DNA of 64,000 nucleotides. It comes from Catenaria anguillulae PL171 (Eukaryota > Blastocladiomycota > Blastocladiomycetes > Blastocladiales > Catenariaceae). The stretch is taken from assembly GCA_002102555.1 (NCBI GenBank), contig MCFL01000075.1, positions 47,595-111,594 on the forward strand, read 5' to 3'. Below, one piece after another: positions 21,698 through 32,856 of this stretch. Position numbers and translations under genes: made by a program. Position 1 is the stretch's first letter. Every line of letters starts with the position of its first letter. The notes below the pieces were generated by a model. It did not search any database and was not told the DNA's origin. It saw nothing but the letters and a program-made list of their open reading frames with translations.

Positions 21698-22522
21698 TGC
21701 ATCAGGGGCTGGATCTTTGTTTGGGAGGTCAAGTCAGGCGAGGTGGAATATGCAGGCGATGGTTCATGTTCCGTTTGGTAGCATGACAGAAATGCATCAG
21801 GTGCTGCGTGGTGCTCGCTTTAACTACCTTCCTATGTGAAGCCATGCCTTGCCCACCGATACAAAGTGCATGTACACAGATAGTTTGAAAGTTGGAAAGG
21901 AGCACAGCGCCGAGGTGCGAACAACGATGTAGCTGGCGTCACCATGACAGAACGGGGCGTGTGGGCCACCGATCTTATTGGAGTTTTCGAGGCGATCTCA
22001 AAACAGCCCGAGTCGGAAACAAACACAAAGGAAAACGAAACGAAAAGCGGATGCAGTCGGCTCTCTGTCAATGAACTTAGCTGTGGCACTCTGCGCAAAG
22101 GATTTTTCGAGACGTCTACTCTTTTCCAGCCGGTGCCTGGCTGCCGCTCAGACGCTGTTTCTCTTTGAATGAGGCCTGTCGTCACCAATCCAACCAAGCC
22201 AAATCTCAAGCTCCCTTCCTCCGGCATCCAAGGATCCAAAGGGTGAGCGTACCACCTGCCAGTTCCCACACACGGCTCAAGATCCAGAGTCTTCCAGTCG
22301 ATCTCCCATCCATTTGAAGATAGGCTGTGTTTCCGCTGCGACCATGCTTCAAGGACGGCGTGAACAGTCCGCCCCTGTGTCTCTCTCGGGTCATCAAGAT
22401 CAAGCTGCCTCACTCGGTGCCACGACGACAGCACCACCTTGTTGCGCAAACTTGCCCAGCAGATAAAGGTCAGGCCGCAGCCACCTGCTGCCACTGCCTC
22501 TCATCCCGCTTCCGCTTCAATC
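21698..22522. other. Intergenic region between divergent genes
   Basis: About 825 bp. The minus strand is open without an ATG start from about 22494 to 21832 (220 codons) but shows no recognisable domain; I treat it as chance or a missed 5' exon of the gene at 19773-21697. Promoters for both neighbours must lie here. Confidence 0.3.
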
Positions 22523-25032
22523 ATGCCAATGTCGACCCAGCAGCACCACACACCGCCGATTTTACTCCCGGGACTCGGGGGCGTGACCACGCCGCAACCT
22601 CCCCAGCATTCCCATCCCTCTCACAATCACCATGCGTCTGTTCTGCCGCCACCCTCTGCTGCGTCCTCAACCGGTTCGGCCGCACCGGCTGGTGCACCCG
22701 TTGACTCCCCTCGAAAACTGCTGAAGGCGCTCATGGACATCCATCACAGCATGTTTGTCATCCACAGTGACATTGCCGACCGAGCCCGGGACGCGGAGCG
22801 GCTCATGTCGTCCGCCAACGCCATTTGCGCTTCGCTTCGATCCATGATTGACGAGTCATCCTTGCCATTACACTTGCCTGCACCGCCGCCGCCGCCGCCT
22901 CTGTCGTCTGTTGGTTTGGGTGCCACACCTGCTCATTCAGCTGGTTTGTGCTCATTTGTCTTGGATGCCATTGTTGACTTCCCCACATGTGACTGACAAT
23001 AATTTTTGCGACATGCACAGGCTTCCCAATGCCACCACCTCCGCCGCTACCGCCCATGCAGCACCATGGTTATGCTCCTCCTACCACCGTACCCACGTCA
23101 CTCCCAACCTCAGAAAGCGCATCTCCGCACTTGCCTCCGCTCTACTTTTCCAACAGACTCCCAAGTGCGCCACAAGCTCCCAGCTCCTCCAATTCATCCT
23201 TTGTCACTGCCCTACTGGCCACTCAAGACGCGATCCAGGTCGATCAAACCAATGACAATTATCCCATGCGACCGCGGACTTCCGAGACTCCCCATCCAAC
23301 CCCCTCATTCGACACCCAAACGCAATCCGTGATGGATCTTTCTACTGATGTCAAACCGACCGCCTTATTCGGGCCTGGGTCAGTCTCGACTGGCCTTCAG
23401 TCTTCTACCCTCATGTCAAAATGGGACAACCCAAGTCAAGCACCAACATCGCGACCGCAGCGCCCGCCATTTACTGTTTCCACGGATCCGGGCCCGGCGC
23501 AGCAACATCACTCGAAGCGCGACCAACACCGCGAACGTGCCCGTGACCATGATCGTGACCGAGACCGAGATCGAGATCGAGATCGCAGAGACTATGCGTC
23601 AAGGGACGGTCATCACCACCGTCCCCGAGACCGCGACGACAGAGACAAGGGCAGGAACTACGACTACGACCGCGACTACCGGCCATCGCGCTCCGAGTAC
23701 CGCCACCGGTCCTCGCGCAACAGGTCGCGTGGCCGCCGCTACGACCGCAGCAGATCGCGCTCGTACTCCTTGTCGCGGTCGCGCTCCCGGTCTCGGTCTC
23801 GCTCTCGTACCCGCTCGCCGTCGAACCGCCGCGACCGCAGACGTGGCCCCAAATCAACCGCCTTGGCAACGCTTGGCTCAGGACCACCGGTAGCAGATCC
23901 GTTTGCCGACTCTGCCCCTAGCCCGGGCACCCACGATCAAGATCAAGTCATACGGCACCAGCGCGGGCTCTTGCAAGAGGACCAAGCGCGCGGCGGACAG
24001 GGCGAGCTCGAGAGTGATCGCAAGCGCCAAGCGCCAGGCAAAGCCCCCGGCAAGAGCACAAAGGCGGCAAAGCGCGCAGCAGCGGCCTCAGCAGGCAAGG
24101 CAGGGTCACCGGCGACCAATGGTGGCAAGCCAGGTAGCAAGGCCAACGTGGGTGGTGGGAAAAAGACGGGGCCAAGACATCAGCAAGCAAACATAAATGG
24201 CAACGGAGGGTTGCGCGGATCGACGCCGTCTGCAGGAGGCAAGAATGGGGCGCGGCCGGGAACTCCGACCGTCAATGGATCCGCGCCAACAGCTGGTGGT
24301 CTGCCCGGTGCGGCTGCAGCTTCTGCAAAGACGCTCACCACGACTGCCCCGCCCGCGCCGCTCGGCCACGTGCTTCAAATCGAACCGAGTCTGCGGCCCA
24401 CACATGCCGTGGACGATTTCACACTTGCGCCGCCGCCGCATGTGTCTGCTGCTCTGGGCGGCTTTGCGTTTCCCGGGCAACCTGCCAACGGCGCTGGTGA
24501 CGGTCAGGTGGCGCGTGGCGCGCATCCTGGGTTTTTCTCCTTCTTGTCTGGGTCGCGCAATCATCAAGTTGGGCAAGATGATGACGAGGATGAGCCCATG
24601 GCGTTGGATGACGAGTCTGACGAGGAGCCGGACCGGGAGGACCCAGACGAGATTGCGATGGCCATGTCGTCGGACGAGGACGACGATGTGGACGATGATG
24701 CGGTCGAGGTTGCGCGTGAGCACAGCCAAGTGTTATCGGGATTGGACGTGGAGCACTACACGGAGCAAAAAATGGACGGATCCGGCTTGGCAAGCGGCGA
24801 GCTTTTGCAGCGGCCAGACTCGGGAGCCAAGGAGAATGAGCAAGGTGAAGATCACGTTGCGGGCGCAAGTGCGGAACATCAAGAAGAGGTGCGAGAAGAG
24901 AATGGCGGTAAGTGCGACAAACGAGAGCAGGAAGTGGAAAAGGAGAAGGTGGTCATCCCGCCTGGAGTGGACCCTCGAAAGTACATGATGTCGGTGATTC
25001 GGTCACGGATTCAGAGCAAGTATCGCCGATAA
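22523..25032 (+). CDS. Arg/Ser-rich, largely disordered nuclear protein
   Basis: Two exons (22523-22913, 23021-25032) encode 800 residues. The first ATG in frame is 22523. Residues about 55-115 contain a helix (SPRKLLKALMDIHHSMFVIH and further) that could form a coiled coil, followed by poly-Pro that is interrupted by the 107-nt intron. Residues about 300-400 form an RS domain with Arg-Asp repeats, then Arg-Ser repeats (SLSRSRSRSRSRSRTRSPS). A Lys/Ala/Gly-rich stretch and an acidic Asp/Glu block follow. The last 30 residues (VVIPPGVDPRKYMMSVIRSR) look structured. RS domains mediate protein contacts in pre-mRNA splicing; no RNA-binding domain is visible, so it may be an SR-related factor rather than a classical SR protein. 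The exact family is unknown. Confidence 0.75.
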
Positions 25033-25580
25033 TCCGGTCTGTAGGACTTTGTTATTATATTGGGTGTGGTTTTCATTTCCAACATGAGCTTCAATTCGCT
25101 CTGAACAGTGCACGCATTCAGATTCCGTTCCGAGATGGCAGGATTGAACTTTTTAACACCTATGTACTCGCATATCCTAGTGATGGCTGACTCTGAAGTG
25201 CCGAAGGTCATGTTGGCGAAGGTACAAAATGCATCATGGATAAGTGATATGGCCGCTATGGCGAGTCAATGGAATAAAATTGAGTTGGTTGAAACAAGTA
25301 TGGATGCGGGCAGTAAGAAGAGGCAGGACCACGTATAAGATGAATCAAAGTGTGGTTGGTCGGAAGAACTCGCCAGAAGGAGAGGAGAAGAGGGCATGAT
25401 GAAAGTAATCAGATGGACAACAGCGTGAAAGTGTGAAAAAAAAGAGAATGATATAGACATGCAGTGGAAGGGGAAAAAGAAGGAAGAAAAGAGACGGGTA
25501 CATGTTCAACATGACCAACGACAAATGGCAAAAACGAGAAAAATCATCCAACAGCGTGAATGACGAAATTGATAGCTTGT
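25033..25580. other. Intergenic region between convergent genes
   Basis: About 550 bp, A-rich on the plus strand after 25380. It contains the 3' UTRs of both neighbours; no gene seen. Confidence 0.4.
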
Positions 25581-26477
25581 TCAATGCCTCAACTCGTGCG
25601 CAAAATGCTTGTCCATCTCGCGATTCCGGTACTCGCCCTGTCCACCCTGGGCCTGGTGCCGCCAGTTGGTTGGGGCATTCGGGTCGTACTTGTGCTTAAA
25701 CTGCCGACTTGGGCGAACAGCGCCTTTGCGGAACACCCAAACACCGGCAACCATGCCCACAAACGCAATTCCAGCGGCCGACGCGGTGATGATGACGGCC
25801 TGCTGCGACATGCCTCCCGACGTCGAGGCGGCAGTCAAGTTGCCCGTGTCCGTGGCGGTCGTCTTTGGAGCTACGGTCGTGGATTTGGCAGCATTTTGAC
25901 GCGTGACGGTGCGTGCTGGGCCGGGATTGGCGTTCGAGGATGAAGTGGCGGTTTCGGTGGGGGTGGACGAGGATTCAGTCGAAGAAGCAGCGGGTGACGA
26001 GGTCGACGTCGATGCAGGCGCCGAAGTGGACGTCGACGAAGCGGAATCACTCGATCTGGAACTGGCCGCAGACGACGACGATGTGCTGTTACTATTGTTA
26101 CGGCCACCTCCATTGCTGCCGTTGCTGCCTCCACCATTGCTGGTGTCAGCGTTATCGCTTCCGTTCTGGTTTCCGTCCGCGATCGGCAAGACGCCAATAT
26201 CGTCGTCATTAGCATTTCTGCCAGCGTTGCGGTTTCCAGACGACGGCGGCGAGCGAGTTGCCGTGTCCTCATCATCGTCATCGCCACCGCCGCGGTTGGG
26301 AAAGATGCGGTCGAGGATCCCCCCGTCTCCGCGCTGTGGATTGGGGGCAGCAACTGCAAGTGCCGATTGAGGCGATTGAACAGATAAAAGCGCGATGACA
26401 ACGACGAGCACCAGTCCGGAGAGGACCACCAAAGATGGCCGACGGACGACGCGACAGCGAGGGGCGTGCGAAGACAT
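25581..26477 (-). CDS. Ser/Thr-rich single-pass membrane protein (possible cell-wall sensor)
   Basis: A single exon of 298 codons starts at ATG 26477 (MSSHAPRCRVVRR). Residues about 15-35 are hydrophobic (LVVLSGLVLVVVIALLSV) and form a signal peptide or signal anchor preceded by arginines. Residues about 60-220 are Ser/Thr/Asn-rich with Asn-Gly and Ser tracts, a likely extracellular O- and N-glycosylated stalk. A second hydrophobic helix (AVIITASAAGIAFVGMVAGV) is followed by basic residues and a short cytosolic tail (FKHKYDPNAPTNW). The layout resembles fungal WSC/MID-type stress sensors or mucin-like surface proteins, but there is no WSC cysteine domain. I do not assign a specific family. 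The frame remains open upstream of 26477, but the hydrophobic segment fits best near this start. Confidence 0.7.
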   Translation of the reverse strand: MSSHAPRCRVVRRPSLVVLSGLVLVVVIALLSVQSPQSALAVAAPNPQRGDGGILDRIFPNRGGGDDDDEDTATRSPPSSGNRNAGRNANDDDIGVLPIADGNQNGSDNADTSNGGGSNGSNGGGRNNSNSTSSSSAASSRSSDSASSTSTSAPASTSTSSPAASSTESSSTPTETATSSSNANPGPARTVTRQNAAKSTTVAPKTTATDTGNLTAASTSGGMSQQAVIITASAAGIAFVGMVAGVWVFRKGAVRPSRQFKHKYDPNAPTNWRHQAQGGQGEYRNREMDKHFAHELRH

Positions 26478-27701
26478 GATGCAGGGATTGGCCAAGAATG
26501 TACAAAAGGGCTGACTGAAATCGAGCTCTACACACATCAAGGTATTTCAAACGGTGAGCGTGAGCGACCCTCGCAGACCACGCTTGGAAGGCGGCAGATG
26601 TCCGGTACACGACGAACCTGTGAAGGAAAGAAGACAACGAATAGATGAACGAGTGTGTACGACAACCAGGTCGAGAACAGGCACCGAACGGGAGTGGGAG
26701 TAGGTGGGTTATGGCAAATGATCCAGAGGCAACTTAGCAGACTGAGAGAGAAAGAGTCGGCGCGGGTGTTGTCGCTGTCGATCCGGTCGATTTGTAAAGA
26801 CTCCTAGTTGAACTTGGACACAGGAACGGAGCCGTGAAAGGGTGACCAGAGCGAAGGCTGAGGTGATACTTTTCGAATGCTTGGGGTTGCGGCTCGGCCA
26901 TTCATTCATTCGGTGCCTTGTCATTGCTTCCCTTGTCGCGGCCAGTCTTGACCAGAAACCGCCATTAGCGCGTGGCTGACGTCTGGCTGGGTTCGTGGCC
27001 GACGTCGTGGCGCGAGACCGCCATGCAAACGAGACCATCGCACTTTCCCTTGCCACTCAGGTCAGGCCAGGCATGTGCGCGCAATTGGGCTACAACACTG
27101 GCCTGTATGAAAATCCCTTGGTATCCGTAAAAGCCCCCTACGTATGGGTCGTGTCTGGCCAATGATGATGTCGAACAGGGAGCGCTTGCTCGGCTGTGAT
27201 CAACGTCAGTCGAACGCGATCAGTGTGGTTGCGATCATTCGTTATTGTCCGCATGTTCTGCGATGGATCGTGGCCGGCCGACAGCTTTGCTGAGTGTAGA
27301 ACATCTGCTAACCCATGCAAGATCACCTGATCGTAACCAGTCACACAGCGTCTCCTCGTCGACTCGGCTGCAGCTGGATCTTGAAGCACAACGAAATCGC
27401 TCGATCCAACGTGGTTATTGTCACTCCTCGCGTAAACGTGCCCCTCGACCTCAAGACATTAGATCCACACTTGATTCACCTCAGCAAGCACTCAATTAAG
27501 TATTCTCTCAAAGCAATTCCACATTAAAGCACTTTTCTCACAGATTACGTCGACTCCCGCTCCCTTCAAGCGCCAATTCTCTGTCAAGCCGTTCCTACCC
27601 AAGTCGTTGTCGCGTCGCAAGACTTGTCGACATCGCACAGACGTCCGCTGTTCAATCTTCCGCCTTCGGAATTTCCACCCATCCATCCATATTTGGTCGA
27701 C
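26478..27701. other. Long intergenic region between divergent genes
   Basis: About 1.2 kb without a supported gene. Short open frames on both strands have no recognisable domain or consistent codon bias. It must contain promoters for both flanking genes. Confidence 0.4.
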
Positions 27702-28805
27702 ATGGCGTCCGAAGTTAAGGCTCAAGTCTCATTTGGCGGCCCTATCAGTGAAGCACCGCCTGCCGGTCGTGTTGTCATGTCAGGTACGTCACCTCACTCC
27801 TTCCCAAGGCGGGTATGGACACGACTTTGGGCTAACCGTCAAATTGGCCTCCTCAACTTGTTGGCAAACAGATCAACGTATGTACCACCCTTCATCCGTC
27901 AATTCATACGATTCTGTAAATCTAATCGGTGTTTTTTCCCTTGTTCCCACGCCGTTTAAAGCCCCGACCGAGATTCCAGCTGGTCCCGCCCCTCTCGACC
28001 CGACAAACGAAAAGGACCGTGAACGTCTCGCTCAGCGGATCGCTCGCCGTCCGTCCAAGGCCGATCTCAAGCTTCGCAACATTATCCGAGGTACGGCACT
28101 GCTTCCCATGACTCTTATCTGTCTACGGCTCTTTTTCCTCGCTGACGGGCCTTGCGTCTCTTGAATGCAGTTGATTCATCCGAGTCTATTGCTTCCCTTC
28201 AGCGCCAAGGAGCTGAAAACAGCGCCCCCAATGCCCCAGCACCAGCCAGCCAAGCCGGAGCTGGTGGCCTGTCCGAGGAGCAAAAACAGTCGATTCAGGA
28301 ACGGTCCAAGGCACTTCGGTCATGTTTGAAGAAGCGTCCAGAGAGGCAGGAGCTCATGGAAAAGAACATTCTCAAGGGTACACACTACTCGTTTCATTTC
28401 ATACCCACGTTTGCACGTCTCACTCACCGCGCAGCCACGACCGACGGACTGACAATGTCATTCAATACATGAAAAACAGACGTCGACGAACCCAAAATCG
28501 ACTTTTCGCTCGCGCAAACCGCCGAACAGCTCAAGCGTGCGCAGCTCAGTGACGCCCTTGAATCGCGTCTCATGGCACGGCCCAACCCGGATGAAATTCC
28601 GTCACGCGTGCTCAAGTTTGACGAGTCGGTCGAGGTGCTGCCCACATTCCGCAAAGCAGAGTACAATCGCCGCCCAGACAGCAACTCGACGTTCCGCAAG
28701 CTGACGCCCAAGCTCAAGATGGAGATTCGGGAAGAGTTGAACAACTTTAAGAAGAACGAGATGCCGGTGCATGCGGATTCGTTGAGTAACACGGCATTCC
28801 ATTAG
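27702..28805 (+). CDS. RPEL-repeat protein (G-actin binding)
   Basis: Exons 27702-27783, 27962-28090, 28171-28377 and 28480-28805, plus a possible 6-nt exon at 27872-27877, give 249 residues (247 without it). Three RPEL-like repeats are visible: LAQRIARRPSKADLKLRNII, LRSCLKKRPERQELMEKNIL and LESRLMARPNPDEIPSRVLK. They retain the R-P spacing but are divergent from the canonical motif. RPEL motifs bind monomeric actin in animal MRTF and Phactr proteins. The C-terminal part has a conserved-looking stretch (RKLTPKLKMEIREELNNFKK) and no PP1-binding Phactr tail that I can identify. The N-terminus is Pro/Ala-rich. A role in actin-regulated signalling or cytoskeletal organisation is inferred from the family. 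The gene is convergent with RRP8. Confidence 0.85.
27872..27877 (+). other. Candidate 6-nt microexon in the RPEL gene
   Basis: ATCAAC is preceded by aaacag and followed by gtatgt. Inclusion keeps the frame (adds Asp-Gln) and divides an otherwise 178-nt intron into two of normal size, each with a CTAA-type branch site. Confidence 0.45.
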
Positions 28806-29206
28806 ACACGCGGATCATGCGTGTGGTCGTGGCCCGCTTGACCTGACGGATACTCGATTTCCTGCTTGCGAAACTCCACTTTTCTTCCTTTTGTTTCCTG
28901 TATACTTTAACTGTTACCCGAACTCTGCTCACGTTCGCCCTGCCAAAGGTCTCCTTCAAAGATTTGCCCACATTCAGTTCCACCCCTCATGCCCACACAT
29001 GTTCCGCGGTCAAGCGAACATGTGCTCCTCGTTTGTTTCTTCTCCAAACGTTTCGGTTGCTTGCTTCCGAAATCTCTGAAAACACACTGTTAGCATTGCG
29101 TGCTGTCACACGCATACATGTCTCCTCGGGAGCATGACAACAAATTCTGTGCAAGTGGATAGGAACTTGAAGCATCTATTGGCATAACAAATGACTCTGC
29201 CGAAGT
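28806..29206. other. Intergenic region between convergent genes
   Basis: About 400 bp of probable 3' UTR sequence for the RPEL gene and RRP8; no gene seen. Confidence 0.4.
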
Positions 29207-30628
29207 TCAGCGACGCTTGTAGATACACGGTTTGAGGGGCTCAAAGTGCTCGGCCTTGGCCTTGACAACGTTGGCCGCCTTCTTGCGCAAAGTGAGCATG
29301 AGGAACATGGTATTTGACGTATCCTGAAAGCAAACAAATTCAAAAGTGAGTTGAAATTCACACCACACAAGGCTGCGTGCGTGAGCAGAAACGAACCTTG
29401 TTGATAACGGCCAACCCGAGCTCCTCAAGACACTGGATAAACCCATCTAAATCCGGAATCCTCGACTTGACCTCGGCAATCTTCATGACGCCCCCCTTCC
29501 TCAAAATCCGTGCGCCCTCGGCCGCCCCCTTGCCCCAATCTGTGTTCATCAACGACAGCGAAAACACAACCATGTCGGCAACACCGTCCTTGAGCGGGAC
29601 GTTGGCCATGTCTGCAGCCTCGACGTGTGGCGGCTTGGCGACCAGGTCAAATGACCGCACCGTGTATCCTTGCGGCTTGAGCTTTTGGGCAAGCGCAGCA
29701 TCACCGCATCCCATGTCGACAATCGTGGCATTCTTGGGTGTGTGCGCAAGAATGTCGTCAAAGATGCGATCAACGGGGTTGGTGGGCCAAGCGATTGCTT
29801 GTGCACGGAACCCACGGTGGTACTGGTAGAGATCGGGCGGGGACAAAGTCGTTAGTGCTGTCGCAACCTTTCTCCTCGTCAACCCCAAGTGTAGAAATAC
29901 GACGTACCAGGTCAAACAAGTGCGGTTGCTGCTGCATCAACTCCAACGCGGCCTTGCCGTCAATCGTATACAGCTGCTCATTCAACCACCGAAACTGTGC
30001 GCCTTCGAGCTTGCGCTGCATCTCCTCTTGCAGCTTGGTCAGCTTTGGCCCGGCCGCCGCGGGCGTTTCAATCTCTTGCGCGTCGACATCAATGTCGGAA
30101 TCCGCAGACGCGTCAGAGTCAATGTCAGAGCTCACATCTGACCACGATTCGCCTTGCTCGGCTTCCGAGTCGGTGGTCGGGCGAGGCGCTGGCTTGCGCG
30201 TTTTCGGCTCAGTGGACGTGGTGGGAGCAGGTTTGGATGTGGATTTGGCCGGGGCCGACGACTTGGCCGGGTGTTGAGGATGGGCGTGTTTTTGTTGCTT
30301 CTTGCCAGCGGTCGACGAAGGTGCAGACACGCGAGCAGCTTGAGCAGCGGATTTTCCTGCCTTCTTTCCCTGAGTCTTGTGGAGTGCCGCGTCGGGTTGC
30401 ACTTTGGGTGTTGACTTGCCCTCTGCAGTGGTATTCTGGGGCGGCGCAATCACGTCAGACACAAGGGGATCAAGGTTTGTGTTGTAGAGCACATGCACAC
30501 ACCTTGCCACCTGCATTCTTTCCCTTTTCCTTTTTGGGCGCCGGCTTGGGTTTGGCCGCCTCCTGAGCAGCCTGCTTGGACTTGCTGAGGCGGTCCTTGA
30601 GCGCCTGTTTGAGATCGACTTTTCCCAT
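29207..30628 (-). CDS. RRP8: RRP8 25S rRNA adenine methyltransferase / ribosomal RNA-processing protein 8
   Basis: Four exons (30503-30628, 29908-30435, 29397-29822, 29207-29323) splice in phase to 398 residues. The N-terminal half is Lys/Ala/Ser-rich with an acidic run (DVSSDIDSDASADSDIDVDA), typical of nucleolar proteins. The conserved catalytic part begins LQEEMQRKLEGAQFRWLNEQ and LYTIDGKAALELMQQQPHLF. It continues through YHRGFRAQAIAWPTNPVDRI, the SAM-binding motif I as IVDMGCGDAALAQ, FDLVAKPPHVEAADMANVPL and DMVVFSLSLMNTDWGKGAAE, the last characteristic of RRP8. The last exon carries FLMLTLRKKAANVVKAKAEH. Yeast Rrp8 methylates N1 of an adenine in 25S rRNA and acts in pre-rRNA cleavage at A2. 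One intron uses a gttcgt donor. Confidence 0.95.
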
Positions 30629-30956
30629 GATTTTTGTGGTCGAGGCGGTTCACTCGAGTGGTTGTGAATCGTAATGCATTGCTCGCTACGACGTTTCCAT
30701 GAGTATGAATTCATTTACTCAGACCCAGACAAAGCGTATCGTGGCGGACCAGGAGCGAAAGTGAATCGCATCCCAAACCTGCTTTGGATCACGTGTTCAA
30801 TTGCTATGGGCCTCGTCAACCAAACGAAAGGCAGACAAAGTGGCGAAGATCCATTGCGCCGCGTACGTATGTATTCTCGTCCAATAACAAAAGACCCACA
30901 CAGAGTCCTCTATGACCACCACTACCGATTAGCGCACGCGCAATGCCAAGCTTTTC
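30629..30956. other. Intergenic region between tandem minus-strand genes
   Basis: About 330 bp between the MMAB-like stop and the RRP8 start; it should hold the RRP8 promoter. No gene seen. Confidence 0.4.
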
Positions 30957-31890
30957 TCAGGAATGCTTCAACCGCTTGTAGACTTGTTCAGGCTTGCCCT
31001 CCTTGAACGCGGCGTACCGAGCAGCTGTAAACAAAAAGTCGCTCAGCCGATTCAGATACTTGCCGACTTCGGGATCCACCTCGCCCGCGTGAATCAGTGG
31101 CACCACACGGCGCTCTGTGCGGCGGCAAATGGAGCGGGCCAAGTGCAGCGTGGATGCTGCTTTGCCACCAGACTACTGACGTGAAGCGTGGGTGAGCACG
31201 CATGATTGAAGCCTTTTTGAGCAGGTGCAGTGTTCAGAACGTACGGGAAGGATAAAGTTGCGAAGAGGTGGCAGACCTTGGTCTTCGAGCGCATCGATCC
31301 AATGTTCAAGCGCAGCCGTGTGTTGGCCGGTTGTGTCGAATGCAGTTCGGGCTGTCAAAGATAAGGAAAAAAAAAGTGAGTGCCGTGCGACGGCAAGCAA
31401 CGCCCGGGTCACTCGGATGCGTACAAAGATGAGGATCCGAGTTGCAAGTCCTTGGCGTTGCAATATTGGAACCAGCGTCTTGCAAAAGACATTGGATCTG
31501 GAAAAGAACGATCGGGTCAACGGCAGTGATCTTGGGCATAATGATGTGAGCGACTGCAAATCATACGGTTTCCAGCTTGCTCTCCAGCCCATTACCAGCA
31601 TCGACGCAAAACTCGCGCGCCAGTCCCAAAGTGGACGACAACTCGTCCGTGGCGCCCAATGCCTCAAACACGACGTCGTCCTTGTCACGCCGCTCGCCCG
31701 TGAAGAGCGCCGAGGTGCCCTTGTCGCCAGTTCGCGTGTAAATGGAAATACGCTTGGGAGCGGGAATAGCCTTGGAGGCAGTCTTGGGACCAGGCTCGGT
31801 GGTTGACGGTGTGGCGGTCTGTGAGGAAGATGGCGAGGGCTTTGGCAGCTGCGGCACGCTCTCCACAATGGTCCCGGGCAGTGTACTCAT
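30957..31890 (-). CDS. MMAB: Cob(I)alamin adenosyltransferase (PduO/MMAB type)
   Basis: Four exons (31567-31890, 31425-31497, 31245-31351, 30957-31172) give 239 residues. After a Ser/Pro-rich leader of about 45 residues, possibly a mitochondrial targeting region, the family signature appears as [20 protein letters not shown] and [20 protein letters not shown]. It continues as [14 protein letters not shown] and [20 protein letters not shown]. The active-site helix [20 protein letters not shown] is followed by RRVV, with the arginines that bind ATP. The enzyme transfers adenosyl from ATP to cob(I)alamin, making adenosylcobalamin for methylmalonyl-CoA mutase or B12-dependent ribonucleotide reductase. 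Most Dikarya lack this enzyme, so its presence speaks for an early-diverging fungus. The second exon contains an insertion (CNSDPHLS) relative to the typical length. Confidence 0.94.
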
Positions 31891-32266
31891 TGACCGGACG
31901 CGGTAAGCCGCCGGATGCCCGCAGCGGTAGCAGCGCGATGGCAGTTGGCGACGGTGAGGGCCGGGCGAGCGGCAGACGAGCAGGTGCGGAGGAGGAGAGC
32001 ATTCATCATTGTTGCGAATTGCATAGCTTACTGGATTTGCTTAATCTTCATAGGCTTCATGGAAGTATGTATTATTCGCGATACTGGTGGGGCGAGTCTG
32101 ATCGCCAGCGCCACTATCTCCCTGTGTCTCGGCCAGTGTCATCGGCGGCACACGTCCATGTAAGTACTATCAGCAACAGGCGACTTGACGACGACAACGG
32201 GTGTCTCCTCATCATCATTATCGATATTGGAAAAGAATCACCGTACCACATAGCCACAGACACACC
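31891..32266. promoter_or_regulatory. Intergenic promoter region between MMAB-like and SNX3-like genes
   Basis: About 375 bp between divergent start codons. I see no distinct TATA element; a promoter role for both genes is inferred from geometry. Confidence 0.35.
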
Positions 32267-32856
32267 ATGAACTTCCTCGACAACGTCCCCAAGGTGACAA
32301 ACCGGTCGTTCCAGCCCGACGTGCAACCGATCCTTGCGCCGTCGCCACGCACGCACGCCGCACCCGAGGACACGTATGCCATGCCCGAAAACTTTCTCGA
32401 GATTGAGGTCCGCAACCCGCAGACACACGGCATTGGCCGCAAGATGTACACCGACTACGAGATTGTCTGCAACACAAACCTGCCCGCCTTCAAGAGCCAG
32501 CACTCGAGCGTGCGCCGCCGGTATTCCGACTTTGAGTGGTTCAAGTATGCCCTCGAGCGCGAGTGCCCGCACGTCAACATTCCAACCTTGCCCGGAAAGG
32601 TCTTTACCAATCGGTTTACCGACGATGTCATTGAGGAGAGGAGGGTCGGGTTGGAGCGTTTCTTGCAAATGTGCGTTTTGGTGCCGTTGTTGACACCCTC
32701 GATCCCTTGTTGGTACTTTGGCTGCTCGCTCACTCTCATTCCCAATGTCGCACCCGACACAGTGTTTGCGGGCACCCACTCATTCAGACCGGGTCCAAGG
32801 TCCTTGGGCCCTTTGTACAAGCGCCGTCCTTCAACAAGGATGCATACGGCTACTGA
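32267..32856 (+). CDS. SNX3: SNX3/GRD19-like PX-domain sorting nexin
   Basis: Two exons (32267-32670, 32763-32856) encode 165 residues, the usual size for SNX3. The single PX domain begins [20 protein letters not shown] and carries the phosphoinositide-binding core [16 protein letters not shown], then [20 protein letters not shown] and [12 protein letters not shown]. After the intron the last helix and tail read [20 protein letters not shown] and end in NKDAYGY. SNX3/Grd19 binds PI3P on early endosomes and works with retromer to recycle cargo such as Wntless in animals or the iron transporter complex in yeast. No BAR domain follows, matching SNX3 rather than SNX1/5. The gene is divergent from the MMAB-like gene. 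Confidence 0.94.

Noticed and set aside
21832-22494. 220-codon open frame on the minus strand
   Set aside because: No ATG at its beginning, no recognisable domain, ends with no splice link to the neighbouring gene; probably chance in GC-rich sequence.
23029-24200. Alternative frames over the RS region
   Set aside because: All three frames are open because of Arg-rich repeats; the frame with RS dipeptides and a continuous end to 25032 is the coherent one.
26709-27056. Minus-strand 115-codon frame in the intergenic region
   Set aside because: Arg-rich random composition, no domain, no supporting splice sites.
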